Shown here: piece by piece, positions 1-7,050 of the stretch
Layout: the number at the start of each line of letters is the position of its first letter
Position numbering within the stretch: the stretch's first letter is position 1
From: Frankia casuarinae
Lineage (GTDB): Bacteria > Actinomycetota > Actinomycetes > Frankiales > Frankiaceae
Assembly: GCF_000013345.1 (NCBI RefSeq)
Contig: NC_007777.1
Coordinates: 1,426,001-1,490,000, forward strand
DNA length: 64,000 nt
Direction: 5' to 3'
The notes under the pieces: generated by a model
Databases searched by the model: none
The model's input: only the letters and a program-made list of their open reading frames with translations
Told to the model about the DNA's origin: nothing
Program-made: the position numbers and the translations under genes

Positions 1-2
1 AC

Positions 3-95
3 CCCATCGCCCGCATGTACGCCGCCGCCCGCGTCCAGAGGATCTACGGCGGCACCAACGAAATCATGAAGGAGCTCATCGCCCGCTCCCTCTGA
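3..95 (+). CDS. acyl-CoA dehydrogenase, C-terminal end (partial)
   Basis: The frame is open from the window edge and ends in TGA. The last 30 residues include AAARVQRIYGGTNEIMKELI, the C-terminal FAD-binding signature of acyl-CoA dehydrogenases (the YGGT-E motif). The enzyme family oxidises acyl-CoA thioesters to enoyl-CoA with FAD. Substrate specificity cannot be judged because the body of the gene lies outside the window. Assignment to the superfamily is secure. Confidence 0.85.
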   Translation, partial: PIARMYAAARVQRIYGGTNEIMKELIARSL

Positions 96-115
96 CCGGC
101 AAGAGACCAACCACG

Positions 116-421
116 CCTGGAGCCGGGTCTGTTCGGTACGTGGGGGGTTCGGGGGGTTCGGCCCGCCCGGTGGACATGGCGGAACGACAAGGTCCGCCTC
201 CGCGCGGACACGGTTTGCCTGGAGCCGGGTCTGTTCGGTACGTGGGGGGTTCGGGGGGTTCGGCCCGCCCGGTGGACATGGCGGAACGACAAGGTCCGCC
301 TCCGCGCGGACACGGTTTGCCTGGAGCCGGGTCTGTTCGGTACGTGGGGGGTTCGGGGGGTTCGGCCCGCCCGGTGGACATGGCGGAACGACAAGGTCCG
401 CCTCCGCGCGGACACGGTTGA
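116..421. repeat. 102-bp tandem repeat, three copies
   Basis: Three nearly perfect copies start at 116, 218 and 320, each beginning CCTGGAGCCGGGTCTG and ending in a GGACACGGTT box. The period of 102 is a multiple of three, so reading frames stay open on both strands, but no start signal or recognisable protein supports coding. The array lies between the acyl-CoA dehydrogenase stop and the left attachment site. Before the element inserted, it would have followed the tRNA-Gly 3' end. Confidence 0.9.
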
Positions 422-424
422 CCC

Positions 425-473
425 AGAGTGGAGCGGGTGACCGGGATCGAACCGGCATGGCCAGCTTGGAAGG
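425..473. repeat. left attachment site, 49-bp tRNA-Gly 3' duplicate
   Basis: Identical to 10616-10664. It contains the complement of the tRNA-Gly T arm, the acceptor 3' strand with CCA, and the 3' part of the anticodon arm. Identity stops in the anticodon loop, where the sequence changes from GGCTGGGG at the tRNA to GGTTGATC here. No 5' half of a tRNA is present, so this copy is not a functional tRNA gene. Confidence 0.92.
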
Positions 474-673
474 TTGATCGCGGGCCTGTACGACCGCCAC
501 CAGCCCGACCGCAGAGTGCCACGAACGGCACTGAGTGCCCTCTAGGCCGCCCACCTACTGGCCCGTAGATGGCCTGCCGGATCGCTACCGAGTAGGGCGT
601 CTCCGGGCTGCTCAGGGCCTCGCGTTCGTCCCGCTTGTAAGCCACATCGTCACGGAAGGTAGTGGCCGGCAGT

Positions 674-839
674 CTGCTAGCGCTAGCACCTACACCTGCT
701 ATCGCTAGCAGGTGCGCTAGCAGTCCGCAGGCCGCCTGAGCAGCAGGCTAGCGGCTAGCAGGCTGACAGCTTTCCTCCCATCGACCCGCCAGGAGCCGCC
801 TCATGCACCCTCATGTCACTCCTGCTAGCGGCGCGACGC
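674..839. repeat. GCTAGC palindrome cluster with nested inverted repeats
   Basis: Seven GCTAGC hexamers occur at 676, 682, 704, 716, 747, 754 and 834. Two nested inverted repeats are visible: CTGCTAGCG at 674-682 with CGCTAGCAG at 715-723, and CACCTGCTA at 693-701 with TAGCAGGTG at 706-714 around a 4-nt loop. CTAG is normally rare in such DNA. The cluster lies in the gap (474-802) between the left attachment site and the first gene, so arm-type Int/Xis sites, an origin or transfer sites are candidates. Function is inferred. Confidence 0.7.
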
Positions 840-1246
840 CGCATCGCGAGCTGTCACCCTCGGCAACATCGGACGGAACCGCACCGTTGCCGTTTGGCGA
901 CGCCTCGCCCATCGGGGAAGATGGCCCGGTGACCGCAGGATCGCCTGACCCGGACCTCGAATGGTGGACGACGTCCGACGTGGCTGAGTACCTCGGTGTC
1001 CGCGTTGGCACGGTCAGCAGCTACCGGATACGCGGCCAGATGCCAGAACCCGACCGGACGATCGGACGCACGCACGTTTGGCGGCCGCAACGCATCCTCG
1101 AATGGCACGCCGGACGTACCCGTGTAGGTGTTGGGGGACGCGCTCGAAGCGGCGCGACTTCCGCACCAGACGAGCAGGCGTCGGGCGAGCTGCAAACTGA
1201 TCCGGAATCGGAGATCGGCGAATTTGAGGTGAATTCAGGTGATTGA
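803..1246 (+). CDS. helix-turn-helix (excisionase/MerR-like) protein
   Basis: A 147-residue protein preceded by a good ribosome site (AGGAG, 12 bases upstream of ATG). Residues about 50-100 contain WWTTSDVAEYLGVRVGTVSS followed by a Pro-Asp and WRPQRILEW pattern, which matches the winged helix-turn-helix of AlpA/Xis and MerR-type small DNA-binding proteins. The first 50 and last 40 residues are low-complexity tails. It converges on, and overlaps by 12 bp, the regulator gene on the other strand. A role in element control or excision is likely; the target site is unknown. Confidence 0.7.
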   Translation: MHPHVTPASGATPHRELSPSATSDGTAPLPFGDASPIGEDGPVTAGSPDPDLEWWTTSDVAEYLGVRVGTVSSYRIRGQMPEPDRTIGRTHVWRPQRILEWHAGRTRVGVGGRARSGATSAPDEQASGELQTDPESEIGEFEVNSGD

Positions 1247-2626
1247 TTTGGAGAGGGCCTCTACTCGCTCGTTAAATTCCTGCACCACCGACAATCTGTG
1301 ATACGGTACAAGATGCTGTCTTACCTGCTTTACGTGCCCGACGCAGCGCGCTGAATCAACCTCATTCGTGAGAGCGTCAATCGCCTGGTTGCCAATTGCG
1401 CATGCACTGTCCGGATCACCCTGTTGAGCGTAGGTGTCAGCCAACAGGGCTTGACGCAAAGCCCCTTCCCGAGTGTCTGGACCTCCTGTAACACCGGTAG
1501 ACAGGGACAGGTGGTCGCGGGCACGCTCCCAATCCCCAAGGCGCATGTAGCAGTAGCCAACCTGCTCATTCATCTGAGCCTCATTGAACCAGTAGGACCA
1601 CGGTGGTTCTCCGTGACCGGGAGGATTTCCGCCGAAGACGTCGAAGGCGGCATCGATTGCCCGGCGCGTCTCGACCGCGTCTTTCAGGTTCGCGTACGCC
1701 TGGGCGGCCCTCATGTTCAGGATTGCCGAAACTGTCGGGCTGGTACCGGCGTAGCCTGTTCTCGCGCTGTCTGCGAATCTCGCTGACTCGGTGAACTGGC
1801 CGATGTCCTTCGCCTGGCAACTCATGAACCCGAGGATGTTCGCGCCGAGCGCGCGGTCTCCGGCGGTGTGGGCGCTGCGCAGCCCTGCGGTGAAAAAGCG
1901 TTGCGCTTGACCGTGGCGCCCCGCGTCAAACGAGAGCCACCCCGCCAGGCGCAGAAGCTCGGCAAGCATTCCGTAAAGGTCTCGGCTCACCGAGTCGGTG
2001 TAGCGGCCGTTCTTCAGAAGGTCGGTGACATAGGATGCCTGGCTGCGGACTACTTGCACCAGGGGGCCGCTCCCGATCTGGTCGTCCATGCGGCGAAGCT
2101 CGTCTGTGATACGGCGCAGGTTGTCCACGATCGATGTTCCAACGAATCTCCCTGATTGACTCGAAAGATCGTTCGATGGCCGCGCAATGAGCCATTCATG
2201 TGCAGGAGAGGTGAGGGTGGAACCCGAAAGAACAAGAAATTGCCTTCGGTCCATTGGACTTCCCTCCGAGACTTCGGCTACTGCCGATAGTGTACCGTCC
2301 GGAGTCCATAGCCCCGTAGGGCTGGCGTCAACCTCTGCCTGATTTTTATTCTCGCTGGAAGTCTCCCGAGAATCTGCCCGCCGACCGTCGGCGGACAGCA
2401 GCATCCGGAATTGCTCCCGGACGTTGAAGGGCGCGCGCGCCAACGCGGCATCCAAGATTTCCTGAGCGGCAGGCCGCGGCACGACCTCTGGACGTGCCCG
2501 CCAGTTGGCGACGGTCCGAGCGGCTACGCCTAGGTGAGCCGCGAACCCCTCGTTGGACATCCTCAGCGCCTCACGCAGTGCGTCAGCCCGCGCTCCGGTC
2601 CACGATGCGACGACGTCCACGGTCAC
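1235..2626 (-). CDS. XRE-type regulator with TPR-like C-terminus
   Basis: A 463-residue protein. Residues about 14-55 form a helix-turn-helix (ALREALRMSNEGFAAHLGVA then ARTVANWRARP). After a linker of about 100 residues comes an all-helical region rich in Ala and Leu (about 200-440) with a repeated tetratrico-like pattern, for example AGWLSFDAGRHGQAQRFFTA. This is the layout of actinomycete XRE-TPR regulators. A 14-bp inverted repeat lies 12 bp upstream of the start, fitting autoregulation. The gene faces away from the replication genes, like a repressor controlling them. The signal sensed by the TPR part is unknown. Confidence 0.75.
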   Translation of the reverse strand: MTVDVVASWTGARADALREALRMSNEGFAAHLGVAARTVANWRARPEVVPRPAAQEILDAALARAPFNVREQFRMLLSADGRRADSRETSSENKNQAEVDASPTGLWTPDGTLSAVAEVSEGSPMDRRQFLVLSGSTLTSPAHEWLIARPSNDLSSQSGRFVGTSIVDNLRRITDELRRMDDQIGSGPLVQVVRSQASYVTDLLKNGRYTDSVSRDLYGMLAELLRLAGWLSFDAGRHGQAQRFFTAGLRSAHTAGDRALGANILGFMSCQAKDIGQFTESARFADSARTGYAGTSPTVSAILNMRAAQAYANLKDAVETRRAIDAAFDVFGGNPPGHGEPPWSYWFNEAQMNEQVGYCYMRLGDWERARDHLSLSTGVTGGPDTREGALRQALLADTYAQQGDPDSACAIGNQAIDALTNEVDSARCVGHVKQVRQHLVPYHRLSVVQEFNERVEALSKSIT

Positions 2627-2637
2627 GCCCCGAGCTG

Positions 2638-2670
2638 CACTGGCGATGCACTAACGGTGCATCGCCAGTG
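2638..2670. promoter_or_regulatory. perfect 14-bp inverted repeat, candidate operator
   Basis: CACTGGCGATGCAC at 2638-2651 and its exact complement at 2657-2670, separated by 5 bases. It lies just upstream of the regulator start codon at 2626. A further half-site-like GGTGCATGG follows at about 2677. Likely the regulator's own operator (inference). Confidence 0.6.
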
Positions 2671-2865
2671 CGCCGGTGGTGCATGGTCGTTCCCGTCGCC
2701 ACCCGCTTGACTTGAGTACATGAGGTCACCGCCTGCAGCCCGACGCCTACGCCTCCCCGAGTAGACCATGCGAACCGTCGCAGATCAGACGTTTTACCCA
2801 AGCGTGCGACAACGATCGGACACTCTGAGTTGATATCGATCACGGAAAGTTATGCGCCCCGTCGG

Positions 2866-2894
2866 TTGACGAGTACTGAGTTGTTCAGTACTGT
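2866..2894 (+). promoter_or_regulatory. strong promoter with embedded operator palindrome
   Basis: TTGACG at 2866-2871, a 17-base spacer and TACTGT at 2889-2894 make a near-consensus housekeeping promoter driving the gene row from 2972. The spacer holds AGTACTGA (2872-2879) and TCAGTACT (2885-2892), a perfect 8-bp inverted repeat overlapping the -10 box. A bound dimer would block RNA polymerase. This is a plausible control point for the element's replication genes. Confidence 0.65.
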
Positions 2895-2907
2895 CAGTCC
2901 ACGAAAG

Positions 2908-2935
2908 GCCCCGAGGAGCGGCAACTCCTCGGGGC
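2908..2935 (+). promoter_or_regulatory. leader hairpin downstream of the promoter
   Basis: CCCCGAGGAG (2909-2918) and CTCCTCGGGG (2925-2934) form a perfect 10-bp stem with a 6-base loop, extended by a G-C pair (2908/2935). It begins about 14 bases after the predicted -10 box, so it would be the first structure in the transcript. No U-run follows, so an mRNA-stabilising or attenuating role is more likely than simple termination. Confidence 0.55.
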
Positions 2936-2971
2936 TGGTGCACCGAACGCCCTGGTGAGAGGAACCGAACG

Positions 2972-3643
2972 ATGCTTCTTGAGCGTACTTCCGCGCGTCC
3001 GGTCGGGTCGATGCCCGCGGGTAGTCCTGTCGGGGGTCGCCCTGTTGGTGGTCCGCCGATGTTCGAGGAGGGGGAGTACGGGCCGACCCGTGGCTACCTG
3101 TCCGCGCGAGTGCCGCTGACGTACGCGGTGATGGTGGCCGCGCTGGTCGATGCCGACGTCATCGGCTGGGATGACGTGGCTACCCCGGAGCTGGTGCGGT
3201 ACGAGGTGGAGTACCAGGTTGCCGCCCGCGGGATGACGGCGGTGTACCAGACCTGGCAACGGCTGGCGGACGCCAACGTGCGCGGGGACGAGTGGGTGAT
3301 GCTTTGCCGCCGGGCCGTGCTCGACATGCTGATCGCCGAGGGTGTTCCGTCCGGCGTCGACGAGCTCACCGCCGGTGAGATGGCCGCCGCGCTGATGGTG
3401 CACAGCGACCTGTACGCCGAGCACCTGTCCACCCCGGTCGATGTCCGCCGGGAGCTGACCCGCCTGGCTTACAGCTACGGGGTTGACGCTCTGCGCAGGA
3501 CCGCTGCTTCCCTGGCCGGGGAGCCCTACCGGGTCCTCGCTCCCGCCTCCGACGCCGAGGCCCACGCCTGGCCGGCGTTCTGCCGCCGGGCCGTGGCCGG
3601 CATGCTCGCCGCCGACATCCGCGCCTTGGCGGGTGTGCGGTGA
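2972..3643 (+). CDS. hypothetical protein, first gene of the element's main operon
   Basis: A 223-residue protein starting at ATG and followed by a GTGA overlap with the next gene. It is mostly helical and soluble. An N-terminal Gly/Pro-rich stretch (residues 10-40) precedes a body containing VPLTYAVMVAALVDADVIGW and a terminal RRAVAGMLAADIRALAGV. I recognise no family. Its place directly behind the regulated promoter and ahead of the helix-turn-helix and HNH genes suggests an element-maintenance function. No catalytic motif is visible. Confidence 0.65.
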   Translation: MLLERTSARPVGSMPAGSPVGGRPVGGPPMFEEGEYGPTRGYLSARVPLTYAVMVAALVDADVIGWDDVATPELVRYEVEYQVAARGMTAVYQTWQRLADANVRGDEWVMLCRRAVLDMLIAEGVPSGVDELTAGEMAAALMVHSDLYAEHLSTPVDVRRELTRLAYSYGVDALRRTAASLAGEPYRVLAPASDAEAHAWPAFCRRAVAGMLAADIRALAGVR

Positions 3644-4074
3644 GCATCCCGGCCCTGGAGCATGCCGCGCCGCCGGCCGGGGGCGTCCCGGTGCCCGCCG
3701 GCTACCCGGCGGGGGATGTCGCAGCGGCGTTGCGGTGGCTTGCCGCCGAGGCGCTGCGTCTGCACGACCTGGTCGTCAACGCCGCCGACGCTGTCCCGGC
3801 TTCGGCGGTGGGGGAGCTGGGTCTGACGGCCAGCGACGTGCGCCGGTTGTGCGAGGACCGGAAGTGGAGCACTGGCCGTCTCATCGTCGAACTGCGCCGC
3901 GCCGCCGGGCGCCGTGGGGTGAGGCTTCCGGACAACGACAGCGTGAAGCGGACCGTGAGACGCTGGCGCAACGGCCACACTGCCGGCCTGTCGCCGTTCT
4001 ACGCCGATCTGCTTTCCGACGTGTTCGGCTCCGCGTTCACCTCCCGCCCGCCGTTGCAGGCGGTGGCCCGGTGA
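3640..4074 (+). CDS. small helix-turn-helix protein
   Basis: A 144-residue protein whose GTG start overlaps the previous stop (GTGA). Residues about 60-115 read LTASDVRRLCEDRKWSTGRL then LRRAAGRRG and a VKRTVRRWRNG segment. That is the helix-turn-helix pattern found at the N-terminus of many actinomycete regulators (a paired recognition helix ending in a WxxG turn). It has no other domain. Tight coupling with both neighbours suggests coordinated expression. It could repress or activate element genes. Confidence 0.6.
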   Translation: MSIPALEHAAPPAGGVPVPAGYPAGDVAAALRWLAAEALRLHDLVVNAADAVPASAVGELGLTASDVRRLCEDRKWSTGRLIVELRRAAGRRGVRLPDNDSVKRTVRRWRNGHTAGLSPFYADLLSDVFGSAFTSRPPLQAVAR

Positions 4075-4379
4075 GCGTCGGGAACCCGTCGACCCGCCGG
4101 CACCTGTTCGCCGCGTTCGGGGGCCGGTGCGGCTACTGCCTGACCGCCGCCGCCGATCATCTCGATCACCTCGTGCCGCGCGCCGCCGGGGGCACGAACA
4201 GCCGCTTCAACCTGATCCCGGCGTGCACCCCGTGCGGGACGTCGAAGGGTGCGCTGTCGGTCGCGGAGTGGGTGGCGCGCCGCGCCGCCGGCACCCTGAC
4301 GACCGGCGCCGGTGCGCCGCCGGTGCCGGTGTACCGGGTGCCGATGAAGCCGGTGAACCACCGCCCCATCGCGGCCTGA
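4071..4379 (+). CDS. HNH endonuclease
   Basis: A 102-residue protein with a GTG start overlapping the preceding TGA. Cys20-x2-Cys23 and Cys52-x2-Cys55 make a zinc site around DHLVPRAAGGTNSRFNLIPA, where His33, Asn47 and the following Lys59 fit the HNH motif. Such small HNH proteins nick or cut DNA, and in phages and integrative elements they often act in packaging, replication or homing. The gene is the last of three translationally coupled genes. Its exact target is unknown, but the family assignment is firm. Confidence 0.85.
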   Translation: MSVGNPSTRRHLFAAFGGRCGYCLTAAADHLDHLVPRAAGGTNSRFNLIPACTPCGTSKGALSVAEWVARRAAGTLTTGAGAPPVPVYRVPMKPVNHRPIAA

Positions 4380-4593
4380 CCTCCGGCCGGTCGTCACGTG
4401 ACGGCCGACGGGAACCCGATCCGCAGGTCGATCGGCAACCGGCCGGCACCCCGATCTGGACGTGTACGGCCCATTCGATCCGACTGTCGGTCCTGAGCTG
4501 GGCGGATCGACCCCGCGCGACCCTGCCCGGGTCGATCCGACCTGAGCGCCTACCGGTACGCCCTCCTTCCTGTCACCGAAAGGTGTTGCTCGC

Positions 4594-5088
4594 ATGCCCC
4601 GATCCAGTCCGCCCCCGCCGCGGGCGTTGCCCGATCCGTTGCGCCCGTCCGACACCGACCGTAACCGGCTCGGGGACGGCAAGAGTCCCAAGAGTCTCAC
4701 CAGCGGCCCCGCCCGGGACCCGATCCGCCCCGTTGGTGCTGGTCACCGGGGGGCCGGTAGGGACCGTGGGACTCTTGGGACTCTTGGGACTCTTACTCAC
4801 CGTGACCCCCGCGGCCCGGGGGGCGGGAAGGACAGGTACCGCCCCGCACGGGCGGTACCGCACCGCACTCCGGCCCCGTCGGCCGCTGTCCCGCCCCACA
4901 CGGCGGGGGAGACGAGATGCCCCCTCCCCCCGATCGGCACGCCGTGCGCGGTGCTGATCGTTGGGCGGGCGACCGCGCCGCGGGGTGACTTGCGGGTGGC
5001 TGGTCCGGCTGGACAGCGGCGCAACGCCGGGGGGGAGGGGCATCTCACTGCGGTGCCCCGCCGCCGCGGTGGTGGTGGCGTGCGATGA
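4594..5088 (+). CDS. low-complexity ORF overlapping 9-mer locus A
   Basis: A 164-residue frame starting at ATG behind GAAAGG and ending in a 4-bp ATGA overlap with the ATPase gene, which is the best argument for translation. The product is Pro/Arg/Gly-rich without a fold-like pattern, and 4681-4794 is occupied by the inverted 9-mer repeats. It may be a leader whose translation delivers ribosomes to the ATPase gene, or simply a frame open because of GC content. No function is assigned. The gap 4380-4593 before it shows no other signal. Confidence 0.35.
   Translation: MPRSSPPPPRALPDPLRPSDTDRNRLGDGKSPKSLTSGPARDPIRPVGAGHRGAGRDRGTLGTLGTLTHRDPRGPGGGKDRYRPARAVPHRTPAPSAAVPPHTAGETRCPLPPIGTPCAVLIVGRATAPRGDLRVAGPAGQRRNAGGEGHLTAVPRRRGGGGVR
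4681..4794 (-). repeat. 9-mer inverted-arm locus A
   Basis: Two copies of AAGAGTCCC-like 9-mers (4681-4698) face three exact copies of GGGACTCTT (4768-4794). Between them, at 4731-4755 read on the minus strand, is GGTGACCAGCACCAAC preceded by a C-run. The same core recurs in loci B and C. The distance from core to the far arm is 32 bases, as in locus C. Confidence 0.8.
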
Positions 5089-6722
5089 GCGGCGACCACG
5101 GCGACCCGACCGGTGCGCGCCGGTCGCGGCACCTGCACGTGGCGGTGCCGCCCGGTGGGCACGGTGACTCCGTGCCCGGGAAGGCGACCACTGCGGTTCC
5201 GGTCGACGTCCCGCACCAGCACGAGCACGAGCACAACCCGCATGACGAGCACGAGTCTGTGCCGGACGACGGCGGGTCGGGGTCACAGGCAACCCGGCTG
5301 GTTGCTCTGGCCCGGGAGCGGTACCGGGTCGTGCGCGGCAGCGACGGACGCGCCTACGCCGTTGACCTGGCCGGGCCGATGATCGCCCTGTCGCTGCGGG
5401 GCCGCGACGGTCTACGGACGCGTCTGGCCACGGCCTACTACGACCGGTTCGGGTCGACGCCGGGGGGCGGTGCGCTGTCCGACGCGCTGACCGTGCTGGA
5501 AGGCGCCGCCGCCGAAGCCGAACCGGAAGCGGTCGGTCTGCGGGTCGCTGCCACCGTCGACGGTGGGATCGTGCTCGACCTGGGCACCGTCGACGGTCGC
5601 TGTGTGCAGGTCGACGCGCACGGCTGGACCGTGCTGGAACGCTCCCCGGTGCTGTTTCGCCGGACCGCGCTCACCAGCCCGTTGCCGATCCCGGCCCGGC
5701 CTGGTGACCTGGCCGCCCTGCGCGGGCTGGTGAACGTGTCCGAGGCCGGGTTCCGGCTGCTGGTCGGGTGGCTGGTTGCCGCGTTCCTACCCGACATCCC
5801 GCACCCGATCCTGGTCCTCACCGGCGAGCAAGGTACGGCGAAGTCCACCGCGGCCCGGATCACCGTGTGCCTACTGGACCCTTCCCCGGCGCCGTTGCGC
5901 TCCGCCCCCCGCGATGCGCGGCAGTGGTCGATCACCGCGTCCGCGTCGTGGGTGGTCGCACTCGACAACGTCTCCGGGGTCGCGCCGTGGTTCTCCGACA
6001 CCCTGTGCAAGGCCGTGACCGGTGACGGCATGGTCGACCGGGCCCTGTACACCGACGACGACGTCACCGTCATCTCCTACCGCCGGGTGCTAGCCATGAC
6101 CTCGATCGACGCCGGAGACCTGGCCGGCGACCTCGCCGAACGCATCCTCCCGTTGGAACTCACCCGGATCGACCCGGCCCGGCGCCGAACCGATGGCGAG
6201 ATCTCCGCCGCCTACGACGCCGCCCGCCCCACCGTCCTGGCCGCGCTGCTGGACCTGCTGTCCCAGGTTCTCGCCACGCTGCCCGGCGTGCGGGTGGACG
6301 AGCTGCCCCGGATGGCGGACTTCGCCCGGGTCCTGGCCGCCCTCGACACCGTCACCGGCTGGACGACCCTGCCCGACTACACCACCGCCGCGGCCGACCT
6401 GGCCGCCGCCGTCGTGGCCGCTGACCCGGTCGCCGAGGCCATCCGCCGGCACCTGGCCAAAGTCGGTGCTTTCACCGGCACCGCCGAAGCGCTCTACGCG
6501 AACCTTCCCGCCCCCGACCCCCGGCCGCGGACCTGGCCGCGCTCCGCCCGTGGGATGTCCGGCGCCGCACGCCGCGTGGCACCCGCCCTACGCGCCCAAG
6601 GCGTCACGGTCGACTTCACCCGCAGTCGCGACATCCAACGTCAACGGCTCATCCACCTGGCCTACGACAGTTCTGCGATTCAACCGTCCGAACCGTCCAA
6701 ACCGTCCAAGGACCCCCGGTGA
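5085..6722 (+). CDS. P-loop ATPase, putative replicative helicase
   Basis: A 545-residue protein with ATG inside an ATGA overlap. Residues 1-70 are a His/Asp/Glu-rich disordered tail. The core has LTGEQGTAKSTAARI (Walker A, GxxGxAKS at 247-254), then WVVALDNVSG (Walker B-like, about 285-295), and an ERILPLELTRI segment typical of the sensor and arginine-finger side of such ATPases. This resembles the helicase-like ATPases found with primases in actinomycete plasmids and prophages. The last residues (PSEPSKPSKDPR) are encoded by 9-mer locus B, whose core supplies the stop codon. A role in element replication with the Prim-Pol protein is inferred. Confidence 0.75.
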   Translation: MSGDHGDPTGARRSRHLHVAVPPGGHGDSVPGKATTAVPVDVPHQHEHEHNPHDEHESVPDDGGSGSQATRLVALARERYRVVRGSDGRAYAVDLAGPMIALSLRGRDGLRTRLATAYYDRFGSTPGGGALSDALTVLEGAAAEAEPEAVGLRVAATVDGGIVLDLGTVDGRCVQVDAHGWTVLERSPVLFRRTALTSPLPIPARPGDLAALRGLVNVSEAGFRLLVGWLVAAFLPDIPHPILVLTGEQGTAKSTAARITVCLLDPSPAPLRSAPRDARQWSITASASWVVALDNVSGVAPWFSDTLCKAVTGDGMVDRALYTDDDVTVISYRRVLAMTSIDAGDLAGDLAERILPLELTRIDPARRRTDGEISAAYDAARPTVLAALLDLLSQVLATLPGVRVDELPRMADFARVLAALDTVTGWTTLPDYTTAAADLAAAVVAADPVAEAIRRHLAKVGAFTGTAEALYANLPAPDPRPRTWPRSARGMSGAARRVAPALRAQGVTVDFTRSRDIQRQRLIHLAYDSSAIQPSEPSKPSKDPR

Positions 6723-6913
6723 CCAGCACAAACGCGCTGGACGGTTGGCCGCGCCGATCGTCCAGTCCCGCCCGCCGACCGTCCAATCCGTCACGCACCT
6801 GGACGGTTGCCCGCTCGATTGGACGATCGTCTGTCCCCAACCGTCCAGCCCTGGCACCCATGCTGACCTGCGGAAACGTCGATGCCTGGACGGTCTGGAC
6901 GGTTCGGACGGTC
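6682..6913 (+). repeat. 9-mer inverted-arm locus B
   Basis: Three copies of AACCGTCCR (6682-6708) precede the core CCCCCGGTGACCAGCACAAA (6713-6732). Three inverted copies of YGGACGGTY follow at 6887-6913. The intervening 150 bases hold further single copies in both orientations (for example GGACGGTTG at about 6739 and 6801, and AACCGTCCA at about 6839). The left arm lies inside the end of the ATPase gene. The right arm ends 29 bases before the next small gene. Confidence 0.8.
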
Positions 6914-6942
6914 GTTTCCGCACTCTGTTGAAGGACACGCCC

Positions 6943-7050
6943 ATGAACCCGACCGCGCTCGCCGACCAACTCACCGCCGCCACCCGCGACGCCCGCCGCC
7001 ACCTCGACACCCTCCTGAAGATCCTGCGGGAGCCGGCGGCGGCCCAATGA
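6943..7050 (+). CDS. 35-residue amphipathic small protein
   Basis: ATG follows AAGGAC at good spacing, and the stop overlaps the next start as ATGA. The sequence MNPTALADQLTAATRDARRH continues as a single predicted helix with alternating Leu/Arg faces and ends PAAAQ. I recognise no family. The ribosome site and coupling make it likely to be translated. It might be a small nucleic-acid-binding or partner peptide of the element's replication proteins. Confidence 0.55.
   Translation: MNPTALADQLTAATRDARRHLDTLLKILREPAAAQ

Noticed and set aside
76-645. Open frames on both strands through the 102-bp repeats
   Set aside because: They arise because the period is a multiple of three; no ribosome site, and they run across the attachment site.
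2583-2843. 86-residue minus frame upstream of the regulator
   Set aside because: It covers the promoter and operator region and gives no protein-like sequence.
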